64,000 bases of DNA, taken from positions 62,001-126,000 of the forward strand of contig JAKCVP010000384.1 of assembly GCA_023512835.1 (NCBI GenBank). Reading direction: 5' to 3'. Every line of letters starts with the position of its first letter. The first letter of the stretch is position 1. Shown here in pieces: positions 1 to 10,287 of this stretch. The stretch comes from Taxillus chinensis (taxonomy: Eukaryota; Streptophyta; Magnoliopsida; Santalales; Loranthaceae). The position numbers were made by a program, and so were the translations under genes. The notes beneath the pieces are model-generated. The model saw nothing but the letters and a program-made list of their open reading frames with translations. It was not told the DNA's origin and did no database searches.

Positions 1-388
1 CGAGGGCGGTGCCATCCTCACTTGGGAGCTTCCTACAGGTGTGGCGGATGATGGATCTGACGAGGTTCGGCGACGCATGGTACCCTATCTGGATAAGTTT
101 GCGGTGTTGAAGCGCAGTCAGGGCGCAGGTGGTGTGGCAGACGTTGTATTTTCTGCCATGGTTCGTACTTGCTTTCCAAATGGAGTATGCTGGCGGAGTA
201 GGAAGAACAATCCCGTGAACAAATGGTACTTTGAGAGGAGCACAGGAAGCTATAAAATACCCAACACACAATGGACCATGTTCTGGACGGAGCCGGGACT
301 AGAGCAGGATCAACAGCGCTTTCTCGATTACGTAGCAGTCTGTAGAGACGTGAAACCAAGCTGGGCAGATAACAAGCCCGCAGATTAG
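1..388 (+). CDS. C-terminal part of an unrecognised protein (cut by window edge)
   Basis: The reading frame is already open at base 2 and stops with TAG at 386-388, giving about 128 residues. I do not recognise the family. The fragment has many basic residues and aromatics (for example [10 protein letters not shown] and [11 protein letters not shown]), with no membrane segment and no low-complexity tail. A good splice acceptor (TCCTACAG) ends at 38, so the real final exon might begin at 39 rather than continue from the edge. The gene ends 158 bp before the tRNA gene. No function is offered because only the end of the protein is visible. Confidence 0.5.
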   Translation, partial: EGGAILTWELPTGVADDGSDEVRRRMVPYLDKFAVLKRSQGAGGVADVVFSAMVRTCFPNGVCWRSRKNNPVNKWYFERSTGSYKIPNTQWTMFWTEPGLEQDQQRFLDYVAVCRDVKPSWADNKPAD

Positions 389-546
389 AGACCTGCGCAT
401 CATATGTACGTCGAGGTAAAAATCCAAGAGACACACGGGTGCCTCTAAGGTAGGCTTGCACTCGACGCAGAGATAAATGCAGCAAATATATATTGGTCAA
501 CGTCGCAAAATTGCTGACATTAACCACCTTTCGGCTATGGCATGGC

Positions 547-653
547 GGTCCAATGGTCTAGTGGTATGATTGTCGCTTCGGGTAATCCTTACTACCTGAG
601 TGTTGCAAACACTTGCATGTGACAGGTCTCGGGTTCGAATCCCGATTGGACCC
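547..653 (+). tRNA. tRNA-Pro(CGG) with a 35-nt intron
   Basis: The acceptor stem GGTCCAA (547-553) pairs with TTGGACC (646-652), with C as discriminator. The anticodon stem is GTCGC (572-576) with GTGAC (619-623, one G-T pair), and the loop TTCGGG..T places the anticodon CGG at 579-581. A 35-nt intron (583-617) interrupts the gene right after position 37, the standard place for nuclear tRNA introns. The T arm is TCGGG-TTCGAAT-CCCGA, a perfect 5-bp stem and B box. It decodes CCG. The gene lies 193 bp before the retrotransposon insertion. Confidence 0.93.
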
Positions 654-841
654 GCTTCATTTTTGTTCTGGTCTGTGGTGCTGGGTGAGCCTACTTGAAG
701 AAGAAACTGACAGTAGCGAGCGTGCGCTCTGCGATACAAGCGAATATTTTAGCGCTCCTGTGCTACGCTCAAGGTTGTGTGAGCTAAAGAACGACCGAGC
801 ACGTTTTCGGCCAGAGCACCGGGCATCCACTCTTTGCACGA

Positions 842-846
842 CCCAG
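842..846. repeat. Left target-site duplication CCCAG
   Basis: CCCAG lies directly outside the left LTR and is repeated exactly at 6190-6194 outside the right LTR. A 5-bp duplication is the usual size for Ty1/copia integrases. Confidence 0.9.
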
Positions 847-1019
847 TGATGAAATATGGATGATGATTGGATCAATATATGCATGTCTGATTAACTAAAG
901 GAGCAAGTGCAATACAGAAGGGAGAGACACCATAGGATGTGCGCTAAGCCTATTTAGGAAACTCACGTGACTAATAGGTCACGTGATATTATATTAAATA
1001 AACGTCCTTATTTCTAATA
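847..1019 (-). repeat. Left LTR (3' LTR of the minus-strand element)
   Basis: It aligns without gaps to 6017-6189. Positions 847-986 keep their CpA/TpG sites (for example GTGCAATACAG and GACACCAT), whereas from 987 inward every such site has become TpA. The only non-transition difference from the other LTR is T938 versus G6108. Confidence 0.93.
963..986. promoter_or_regulatory. Paired TCACGTGA palindromes in the LTR
   Basis: Two 8-bp palindromes with the CACGTG (E-box) core at 963-970 and 979-986 flank an 8-bp spacer, giving an almost perfect 24-bp inverted repeat. The copy in the right LTR is at 6133-6156 with one C-to-T change at 6134. In element orientation the pair lies 34 bp from the start of the LTR, in the U3 promoter part. 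CACGTG is bound by bHLH regulators; its use here is inference. Confidence 0.55.
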
Positions 1020-1021
1020 TA

Positions 1022-1036
1022 CCTTTCCTACCTTTT
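1022..1036 (-). other. Polypurine tract of the retrotransposon
   Basis: Read on the minus strand the sequence is AAAAGGTAGGAAAGG, two bases before the 3' LTR. This is the place and composition expected for the plus-strand primer of an LTR element. The single T may be original. Confidence 0.65.
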
Positions 1037-2129
1037 ATAGAGTCTATAAATAGTACGAATTTACCTATAGTTCGACTAATTTATTCTTTATATATATAGA
1101 GTATTATCTTAAAAGGAATATATATAGTCCTACTACCTCTTATAGTTATTATTACCTTATAGGCTAGTAGTTTAGTTCTACTAAATAATACCGATTTATC
1201 TTCGGAATTCTTCGAATTTCTAGTATAATAGGTACTTAGTTAGCCTATCGGCTTTCTAGTTATTAGTACTAATCTAGAGTATCTATAGACGTCCCGATAT
1301 CGTCTCCTAGCGGATCTAGTACTAATATATATCTATATAGTGTAGCTTTATAGATAGTATTTAATCGTTAGAGTTCGCGATCGAAACTACTCTATAATTA
1401 TTATAAAAGATAGTTAGTTAAACCTATAACTTAAATTATAGAGATTCGAATACTCTCTACTACTAGTATATATACCTAGCGATAGATAATAGCGTAAGTA
1501 GTTCTACCTCTATAGTTAAGGTTATTACTATCTTCTACTTTACTACCTTCTACTCTACTACTACGCCGTATATAGTAATTAATAGGCCTTAGGAGCTTTT
1601 ACGATCCTAGTAATCGGTAAAGGCTATATCGATATATACCTCGAATAGTTATTACTCTCTATAAAAGGAGTCCTAGATACTTAGTATAGGCTAGATAACT
1701 AAGCACCTATATAGCAAGATAGTTATAATAATCTAACGGATTTTGATTAAATTAAGCTAACGTAGTATACGCTTTAGCGACGTTAAGGCGTATAGTAATA
1801 ACTATATATCTAATAGATCTAATCTTTTATTAGTATCCTTTAATAGTTACCTTTAATACCTATCTAGTATTTAGATTTAGGTCTACGGTAGTCGTAATTA
1901 GTATCGAGGGGAATTTACCTATAATCTTGTCGAGATTAAACTTTATAACAAGCTTCTCGATATAAGCTTATTAGGTTAAAAATAGCTTATTTTCGGCCCT
2001 ATTATACCTAATTTCTAGCCCTAGAAACTAGGTTACCTCCCCTTAGTAAGTTATTTCGAATTTCTTATTAAGGAATAATTTAAATTCCTTTACGAGCGAA
2101 TCTTGATATAGCTAGTATATAAGGATAAT

Positions 2130-2645
2130 ATTATCTATATAGAATAATAATAATATACCTTTACCGCGTAAGAGGTAGTTAAGGCCTAGAATAGATTCGA
2201 ATCCGAATTCTTCTAACTCCTAGACGAGATAGTCGAACTATAGCTTTAGTAATTCGGCTAATCTATATAGGGCGCGTAGTAATAGTAGTACTATACCTAG
2301 TTACTTAAATCCTAGTAGATACTAATAATATAAGTCCTTATTTATCTTAGTATAAGGAAAAGTATTAACTACGTCGAACTATATAGTCTCTAATCTAAAC
2401 GCTACGATAAGTACGTAGAGGTAGCGAAATACCTTATAGGCGAGTATTACTATATATATATCTTAAGCTATTAGTAACTTAAGATCTCCGCGAATATAAA
2501 GGCGAGCCTTATATCTAATAAGATATCTAGTCTTATTATACTTATATATAAATACCTACCGAAGTAGTAGTTTATATCTATTATAATTCTTAACCGTTCT
2601 CTAAGTTAGATATACTTAGAGTTTTATTATCTCTACCTCCATAGC
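2130..2645 (-). pseudogene. Copia reverse transcriptase remnant
   Basis: Three landmarks of the copia-type RT domain are readable on the minus strand in the right order and at plausible spacing. An AMEVE..L...W-like segment lies near 2628-2645. KARLYIRGDLK (2478-2510) matches the family's KARLVxRG motif. LLFYIDNIIL around the catalytic box (2130-2141) equals xYVDDIIL after G-to-A changes that convert Val to Ile and the second Asp to Asn. In-frame stops created by RIP interrupt it throughout, and the catalytic Asp is lost. It is not expressible as RT. Confidence 0.8.
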
Positions 2646-5600
2646 CTTCTTGAATTTATCGTATTTCGAATAGGATAATAACTAATACTAGTTATTAGGC
2701 GGTGGTAGTAATTCGGAACGGTAGATTCTTAGATAAGTTTTTAATAGTATTTCGACACCTATAGCGAACGTACTATAGTACTTAGGCGTTAGTAAAAGCG
2801 AATCGAAAATAGGTATTAATAATCTAGGGGAGATAGAGATAATACTAGCCGACGGAGTTAGATCTCGTAATCTATTATTATTAGTAGAAGTAGATATTAG
2901 ATAAGGATCTATCTTAACCTACTTAGGTAATTAGTTACCTTTCCCTTCTCTATCTCTATTTTAGACTATTTTATCGACCTTAAAGAGTAGTCGTTTTACT
3001 ATAATTTCTAGGTCCTAAAATAGCGTAACTTCTTAGAGAATATCTAATAGTAATAAGATCCTTTAGATAATAAGATTATAATAGGCTTATAGTATCTATT
3101 CTACTAGCGACGCTTCCTTAATCTTAAACGGTTAGTACCGTTCGTAGTCTTTAAAATATACGTCGCGAGTACGGATAACCTTATTCTAGAATAGAATCTA
3201 AATATTAAAGATATTAGTCGAATCTAAGTAACTAATATAGAAACTAATATATACTCTAGGATCTAATTTAGCGAGCCTTAAGATATAGTAGCGAAGTATA
3301 AAAGCCTTATATCTAATAGGATAAAGATAAGCGAGCGATAGGCGTTTTCCCGTCGCTATCTCGAATAGTATTCGCTAATCTAATTACCTATTTAGGATCC
3401 TATTTAAAGTATATACGGCTACTTATATCAGCTATAGCTAGAGATCCTAGGATAGGGATAAGTCTATTCTAAATACCCTAGTAACCCTCTAGATTATCTT
3501 ACCTACTACTTTAGTAGCGCTATTCTAGGTTAGAGTTTTAGAAGTAGATATTATACGAATTATACCCCGATTTATAAATACCTTATTAGCCTTACCTTTT
3601 AGCGCTCCCTTAATATCTAAGCGGAATATAATAGTCTTTACCCTAAAGCCTATCTCTATACGCTTAAAGTATTATTCTAGAGTATTAGCGGCGGCGTCTT
3701 TAGATCGGTAAGTATAACCGATATAGTAGTATTCTTTTTCGTAGTAAAAATAGCTAAAGAATTTATATATTATATTACTATTACTTACGTCTAGAATAGA
3801 CCTATTAAGTTCTATTAAGTCCTATAAGACGACGGCGAGGTGCTTAGATTCCTTAATAGTTAATAACTCTTAATTCTTATTACTCTAGCGAGAGATAATA
3901 GCTTTTACCTTTAATAGTATATATATATCGTAGTCGATAAAGGAAGGTACTAGTTCTTTAGTTATATTCTAAAAAGTTCGTTCCTTAAGTATTTTAAGCT
4001 AGGTACGAAACTGCCTCTAGATTCGTATACCTAAGTAACTTATACTATTACTTTAGCGATAAAGAGAGCTCTTTTAGGGCTACTTTTAATAAAGTAATAG
4101 TACCTATCCTTACTTATTTTTTATAGAGTTTCTCTATAGCCTAATAGCCTATTAATTCTATCTTAAAAATATTATAAAGGTTCGTCTATTTACTAGTCTT
4201 ATTATCGACCGAAATCAAGTGATTTAGTTCGGTTATAATATAGTAAATATTTACCTTATTAAGTCTTTATAATAAGACTAAATTTATTATAAAATCAGGA
4301 ACGTAATATATATCCTTTAAGATAAACTCTTTAAATAATCTATTTAATAACTTAATCTTAGTATCTACTACTATTATAACGTCGATAGTCTTATTTCCGT
4401 AACGGAGTTTCTTATTAACCTATTAATAGTTAAATAGACGATTCTAGTCTATAAAAGTATCGTTAACTATATAGACCTTAGCTCTACTATCGAGAATAAT
4501 ATAGTTAAATAGTAGTAGTTCTAAACTAGTATATCTAGTATAGGTAGTACGAATCGGATAAATAGTAGCTATATAAGTTACCTTATTATTCTCGGAGTTA
4601 TTATTACTATTTTTCTCCTTATTATACTATTTCTACTTACTAATAGCGTCCTTAATAGCGGTATTAAGTCGGGGATCTATCTTACGTTTCTTTATAATCT
4701 TATCCTTAGTATCTATAAAGGGCTTCTAATTTTCCGGACGGCGTAGTGCTTAATCGTTTAAGTACTAATAGTATATCTATCGATATATACTACTATAAAT
4801 ATAAGGCTTATAGTTAGTAGATTATCTATACCTATTACCTAGTTAGCTACGCCCCGCTAAGAATATACTTATAGTACTAATACTCTTCGTCCTTAATAAT
4901 AATAAACTTTCCTTTTTTAGGAACGTTTAAATTCCTTTATTAAGGAAATAGATACTCTAGAGTTTAAGAGTATCTTTTATCGAGAAGTATAGATATAGTT
5001 TATTTTTAATCTCGAATTTATCTCTACGAATAAGATTAGAGTAAAATAGTTCGATCGAACTTAAGAACTAGATCGCTATATTTCTCTCTAACCGTATATT
5101 ATTTAGAAATATATCTTTAAGTCTCTAATAGAGTATTATCTATTCGTTAAAGTATATCTAGATATCTTTACTATACGGTATAGTTACTAGGTAATCTTAA
5201 TTATTTTCGATAATCTATTACTCTATAAATTTATTTAGAGTAATTACGACCTTTAAGGCTATAAGTTTATTCCTTATACCTTTCTCCCTTAATACTACTA
5301 TTATTAAGCTAGATAATAGTATTACTTTAAGAAAGGCTTATAATAAAGTAAGACCTTATTCTTATTATTTAAATTCTTTATAATCGATCTAGTAGAATAT
5401 AACTATCTCGCGTATTAATATACGTTCTTTAATTAAGAGATCTATATAGTTCTTAGCTATTAGATTAACTATAGATAGTATAGTCCGCTAAGGCTTAAGA
5501 ACTATAGGTTTAAATAGAGATTCGTCTACCTCGGGGTTAATCTTTTCCTATAGATTATTATATTCTATATATTCTTAAAAATTTCGATACTATACTTTCT

Positions 5601-6005
5601 AGTCTAGTAATTTCTCGAGACGAATAGTAGTCTTTATTTAGTATATATTTACTATAGTAATAGTATTAGATATAGTTAGATCGAATAGATCGAGTATCGG
5701 AAAATAATTCGAGCGTATAATTAGCTCTTATTTAGATTACTCTATAGGGATAGTCTAGTCTAGTTATCTTAATTAGTCGATCAAGATACCTTCTTCTTAT
5801 TCTAGATCTTATACTAGATTAATAGATATAGAGTTAGTACTTCTTAGCCTATTATCTAGTCCTCGTATATACCTAGGTAGTCTATCCCTAGTAGTTTAAG
5901 ATCTAGAATTTAATAATCGAGTTAGTCCTCTACTTATCGATTTTAGGTATCCTATAGGTCTTAATAATAAGTAATAGTATCTAATTCGCGTAGGATATAA
6001 TAGCC

Positions 6006-6016
6006 GGGCTTATAAC
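6006..6016 (-). other. Primer-binding site (half-tRNA-iMet type)
   Basis: On the minus strand, directly after the 5' LTR, the sequence is GTTATAAGCCC. It equals GTTATGAGCCC, the complement of the initiator tRNA-Met anticodon arm (GGGCTCATAAC), apart from one RIP-type G-to-A change. Copia-class elements prime from this internal part of tRNA-iMet, which independently supports class and orientation. Confidence 0.75.
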
Positions 6017-6189
6017 TAATAAAATATAGATAATAATTAGATTAATATATATATATCTAATTAACTAAAGGAGCAAGTATAATATAGAAGGGAGAGATAC
6101 TATAGGAGGTACGCTAAGCCTATTTAGGAAACTTACGTGACTAATAGGTCACGTGACATCATGTTAAATGAACGTCCTTATTTCCAACA
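6017..6189 (-). repeat. Right LTR (5' LTR of the minus-strand element)
   Basis: It aligns with 847-1019. Here 6017-6134 is RIP-mutated while 6135-6189 keeps its CpA/TpG sites (CATCATG, CCAACA), the mirror image of the left LTR. Together the intact outer parts of the two LTRs show the unmutated LTR. Confidence 0.93.
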
Positions 6190-6194
6190 CCCAG
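6190..6194. repeat. Right target-site duplication CCCAG
   Basis: Exact copy of 842-846 directly after the terminal CA of the right LTR. Confidence 0.9.
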
Positions 6195-9100
6195 CGCGCC
6201 CAGACTGAGGTCATACGCCTGACTGCGCGCAAGTCCGAGGCAATCAACAGCCCCTGTCCTTTGCCGCGATACCTCGACGGACGGAACGGTGTCCAGTAAC
6301 CAAGTTCCTGGAAAACGAACAACCTTACAGCAAGCACCTGGGCACCTGGGCCACCTGGGGGCACACTCTTCCCAAGAAACCCCAATGCATCGTCATCAGC
6401 GCAGAACAACCAGCGGGCATCAGGAGATTTCTCGTCCAGCTTCCCTCTTTTCGCCCTCTTTCCAATGCACACTCCGATCCACGTGTCAAGCACAATTCCA
6501 TTGACACAAATTTAACTGTCTTTTTCGGATAAAAACACACCGGGGTAAACATGGCATCACAAAAACAGAAACCCTGAGATTGCTTTCGCTCCGAAGATGC
6601 AATGACGAATAGATTGCCTTTTTCCCTTTTTTAACTCTTTTGACCAAGAATAAACAATACAATGTGGGGATTTCGGCGGATCAAAAGGGGAAAACGAGAC
6701 ACGGGAACAAAGGAACCTGGTGAGGGTGGAGCTTTTGCCGAACAAAGCTCTCGAATCATCACCGAACTTGTTTCTTGGAAGGCATCAACATGCGCAAGCA
6801 CAGCGAGCAAAACAAGAGCTGGACCCATTTTCCGTGGCGCCCTTGAGCAATGGGGTCTTTGCTACCCTTCGAAGCTAGGTAGCTGGCTGGCCGACTCTCT
6901 TCCCTCTGCGGAGCAAATAACCCCAGACTTTTACCCTCCTTCGTAGCAGCATTTCACGGGGTCAGACTAGAGGCTGTGTAGACTGCACACACTCAAAGTC
7001 AGCCTCGTAAGCAGCGAGGGTCGCTTCGCATCCTTTGCGTATTGCACATTCGCAAGCAAATGGCTGTTTCGCCCGGAAGAGTCAAGCTCGCGAAGCTAAT
7101 CCTTATTACGATCCTTTCGAGACGTGTATGACCAGACGCGAGGGATCCAGGCCCAACGCCCCAGCCGTGGTACGCTAACCGCTCTGAACCGTTTACGCAT
7201 CGGCACGAGCCCATGATGAGAAATTGACCTCACCCGTCCACGCCCCAAAATTACACAACGCGCCAAGCACACGGTATCACGGGAGTTGAAGAGGCAGTCA
7301 AACTTCGGCTCGGTGAGTCGATTGGGTAGGTAGGTACGATTAGGTGCGTGGGTGGGTAAGCGTGGTAATAGCTAGCCTTGGGCGGTCATGCCATCACCCT
7401 GCCATGTTCCCTTCTGGCAACTACCGAGCGCAATGTCCTGCCGTGCCTGCCCAGGTGGGCCCGGCGACTCGACTCGCGCCGACAACAAAATGACTTCAGG
7501 CACATGCCGCAAGGTAGGTAAGAGGGCAGGTACTGAGCGTGGGTACCGGCCGCATTGGTACATGACAGCTCACGAAAGGGGTGACAATTGCGTAGCTATG
7601 CCGTCCAGTCACAACCAGTTTCGCAGTACGCGAGCCGCAATCCGCGAGAAAAGCCAGCCTATTAGGGTTCGGCTAGGTGTGATGAACGTGAAGAGAGGAA
7701 AAATTTTGGGGGTGGGTCGCCCTCCCCTCCCCTGGTGCCCGTGCAGGTGGCTCTCCTGCCCGTCTTTGCGCCAATTACTGCACCCAAGAGTCCCGTGTGC
7801 GCCTATGGGACTCCAATAGGGAAGTCGTGGCCGACACACGAGGTGTCAGGTCATCTCGTGTGTAGATCGAATGCGGTGAGCACTGCTGTGCGTAGCCCAG
7901 AACTCAAGCAAAGCCAGCCAGCAGATGGGGGGAAAGTGCACTACGCTAAAGAAGCGGGACCACTTGTGGCGGCTGGTCTACTTCAGACCATACGGGATAG
8001 AGAGAGAGAGGAGGAAAAGACAACGCACACACGCGACGGGCCAGACGGTTTTGAAAGTGAGGCGAGGTTGCAAAGTTGGAGAGGAATGGCACGCATGGAA
8101 TGGCAAGGGAAGCAAGCGTTGTCGCCATGCAGCCCAGACGGTGAACCGGTCAACAGCAAGGGAACGTGCAGCTCCCAGGCGGATGCAACGGACAGCCTGC
8201 CTGCCTGTCTCCCAGTCAGTGCTCCCTTTGTCAGGTACGAACAGTAGGTAACTACCGACCATTAGCAGCAACAGCCAGGAACAGTGCGACAAGTGCGTGT
8301 TTCGTCGAGCACTAAAGCCGACGCTGGAATTTGTGCTGCTTTGAAGGAGGGGGCAATTATGTGTAACCATGGTGGACAAACCTGCCTAACGTAGATGCCA
8401 TGTCGAGCTTGAGCCTGTCCATTGCGCAGGCGTGGGACCGAAGGAGTGATGGATGGAAAGACTGGCGGGCTGGCGGGCTCGCAGCTTCAGCTTTCCGCAA
8501 CGCCAGCACGTCTGGTAGCGCGCATGAAGGGGCACGGCGTACCAGCCTTGTGCCTGAGCTTATCGAGAAATGCTGGCGTCAAGTAAAGTGCTGTGGCTGC
8601 GAGCTGTTCTCAATAGAGTTCCGCTTGCAAAGTGGAGCTACGGTCTATCAACGCCAGCGTTTTGGAAACAAGAGCTGGATCGATGGTCGTTGATGAGCCT
8701 CTGTCCCGATTGAGCGTTTGGTGGGCGAGCCCGCGGTCATCGTCGAAAGTAATAACGCTTTATTAATATCTAAGGTCGGGTCAGAGTCGGTCCTTGTCCT
8801 GCGTTTTGCATCAGGAGACGGTAGTCAGAGGGGAGTCCAAAGCTGCAGGAATGGAGCAAGTCGGATATTATTGTCTTGAAGTCATCTAGATTCTTCATAG
8901 TATCTAATTTCGGACGATGGCAACTGTCGATACAGTCTGTCGCCGTGCTCATTACAACATCCACGGGCTTCGATCAGCACCGACTTCTAATTATCCTGTC
9001 GAATTCAACGGCAGGGGGTATCACTCGAAGAGAGCTCTTTTACACGGACCCAGCTAACCAGGCTTTCCGCACACATACATGTCATGCAAGCCATGTCGCC

Positions 9101-9246
9101 TGATCTCGTCATATTACGAAATGCATCTTTGAAACCAATTCCCAAACGCCTCGCTAGATTTCCTTTCCATAAGAGCATTGAGGAAATGCATGTGCAGAAC
9201 ATTTTGTACAGTTTAGGCCGTGGCGACCACCGCTCACTGAGCAGAA
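6195..9246. other. 3-kb stretch without a convincing gene
   Basis: GC content returns abruptly to normal after the element. Open frames up to 170 codons occur on both strands (for example 7735-8247), but they overlap each other, have no recognisable domain and show no coherent exon pattern. TAGGTAGG-type repeats occur at 7325-7360. I see no RNA gene. Part of it may be 3' sequence of the Myb gene that ends at 9247. Confidence 0.5.
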
Positions 9247-10287
9247 TCAGTGAATGACGCTACGCAGATTCATGCGAGTGTCGCGTGGAGGAGAGGGAGG
9301 GCCTCCAGGATGACGCAGCTCGGGTGCTTGCACGGAGGAAAAGTGCGGCAGCGGCAATTGTGGACGGTACATGCCATCTTGCTTTCCCATTGACTGCTCG
9401 CCACGCCAATATTGCTGGGGAGTGGGAGTCTGGTACTGCATTTGCTGGTAGTGCTTGACATTGTTGGCAAGCATTGGGTCAATGGCGTAACCCTGGTTCT
9501 GAGAGGGCAGCTGTACTTGAGCCATTGACGCGCGGCGTGAGTCAGAGGAGACAGCAGATAGCGGTGGCAGATCCTTTGATGTGGGTGTGGTTGTGGAGGA
9601 GGGCGACTGTTGGCCGGAGGCGTAGGTACGGTCCGAGACGAGGGATGGCGGTGCACCATCAGCGGACTCGGTGTTAGAGAAGTGAGAATAGGTTGAAGGC
9701 GAGGGGATCGGGGTGTCGAAGATGTTGCCGCGGTGGTTAGGCATCAGGTGCTGGGTCTGAATGGGCTGAGGGAATTGCTGCTGGTAGTGGCGGTGGTCCA
9801 TGTACGGTTGCATCTGCTGGGGAAATTGCTGTTGCTGGGCAAAGGATGGGACGAGGATGTTGCCGAAGGGCAATTGCTGGGCACGGTTGGGGTCTTGGGA
9901 GGGGACGAATTGCTGCTGCTGAGCCTGACGAGCAGCGTTGTCCGCTCGGCGGGAGTCCATGCGCTTTCTGCGGTTCATGCCACCATTCCACCAGTTCTTA
10001 ACTGCATTGTCGCTACGGCCATTCAGACGGCGGGCAATCTCAGCCCAGCGTTTGCCCATCTCAGCAACCATGCGTTCAATGAGGATGCCTTCCTCGGGGG
10101 TGATGGGGTCGAGGTTGAGGGAGGGTTTCAGGTTCTGGTGGTAGCGCTCTCGACATTGCTTGGGAGAGCGAGACTGTATCATCTGAGAGATGCGGACCCA
10201 GTTGTGGGGACCGTGGGTGTGGACTAGCTGCAGCAGGTAGTTGTCCTCGGCCTGCGACCAGGGACCACGGCGGTGCTTGGTCATCAT
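9247..10287 (-). CDS. flbD: FlbD-like Myb transcription factor
   Basis: This 346-residue protein needs no intron. Two Myb repeats fill the N terminus: residues about 5-55 (RRGPWSQAEDNYLL ... SPKQCRERYHQNLKPSLN) and about 58-108 (ITPEEGILIERMV ... RSDNAVKNWWNGGMNRRKR). The spaced tryptophans and the recognition-helix motifs match Aspergillus nidulans FlbD and Neurospora RCA-1. The rest is Gln-rich (150-190) and Ser/Thr/Pro-rich, typical of activation regions. FlbD acts in the nucleus in the pathway that starts conidiation. The start is one of two adjacent ATGs; upstream codons lack similarity. The gene faces away from a 5-kb gene-free region, as is common for developmental regulators. The family assignment is firm; the function is by homology. 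Confidence 0.9.
   Translation of the reverse strand: MMTKHRRGPWSQAEDNYLLQLVHTHGPHNWVRISQMIQSRSPKQCRERYHQNLKPSLNLDPITPEEGILIERMVAEMGKRWAEIARRLNGRSDNAVKNWWNGGMNRRKRMDSRRADNAARQAQQQQFVPSQDPNRAQQLPFGNILVPSFAQQQQFPQQMQPYMDHRHYQQQFPQPIQTQHLMPNHRGNIFDTPIPSPSTYSHFSNTESADGAPPSLVSDRTYASGQQSPSSTTTPTSKDLPPLSAVSSDSRRASMAQVQLPSQNQGYAIDPMLANNVKHYQQMQYQTPTPQQYWRGEQSMGKQDGMYRPQLPLPHFSSVQAPELRHPGGPPSPPRDTRMNLRSVIH

Larger units (their letters stand above)
847..6189 (-). mobile_element. RIP-inactivated Ty1/copia LTR retrotransposon
   Basis: This 5343-bp element has two 173-bp LTRs (847-1019 and 6017-6189) in a 5-bp CCCAG duplication. On the minus strand the LTR starts TGTTGG and ends CATCA. A primer-binding site complementary to the anticodon arm of initiator tRNA-Met adjoins the right LTR, and a purine tract adjoins the left LTR, so transcription ran right to left. 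Reverse-transcriptase remnants on the minus strand place RT about 1.1 kb before the 3' LTR, the copia order. The interior is AT-rich with almost no CpA/TpG (about 19 by eye in 5 kb) while CpG survives: saturating RIP. Stops occur in every frame, so no coding capacity remains. Gag, protease and integrase cannot be delimited by eye. Confidence 0.93.

Noticed and set aside
497..739. Minus-strand open frame with a GPIGIRTRDLSHA-like segment
   Set aside because: This is the well-known spurious translation across the antisense of a tRNA gene (547-653).
1020..6016. Centromere or AT-rich isochore instead of a mobile element
   Set aside because: The TG..CA LTRs, target duplication, primer site and RT motifs explain the AT-rich block completely.
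7735..8247. 170-codon open frame between the retrotransposon and flbD
   Set aside because: No recognisable motif, overlapped by equally long frames in other phases; it looks like chance in GC-balanced DNA.
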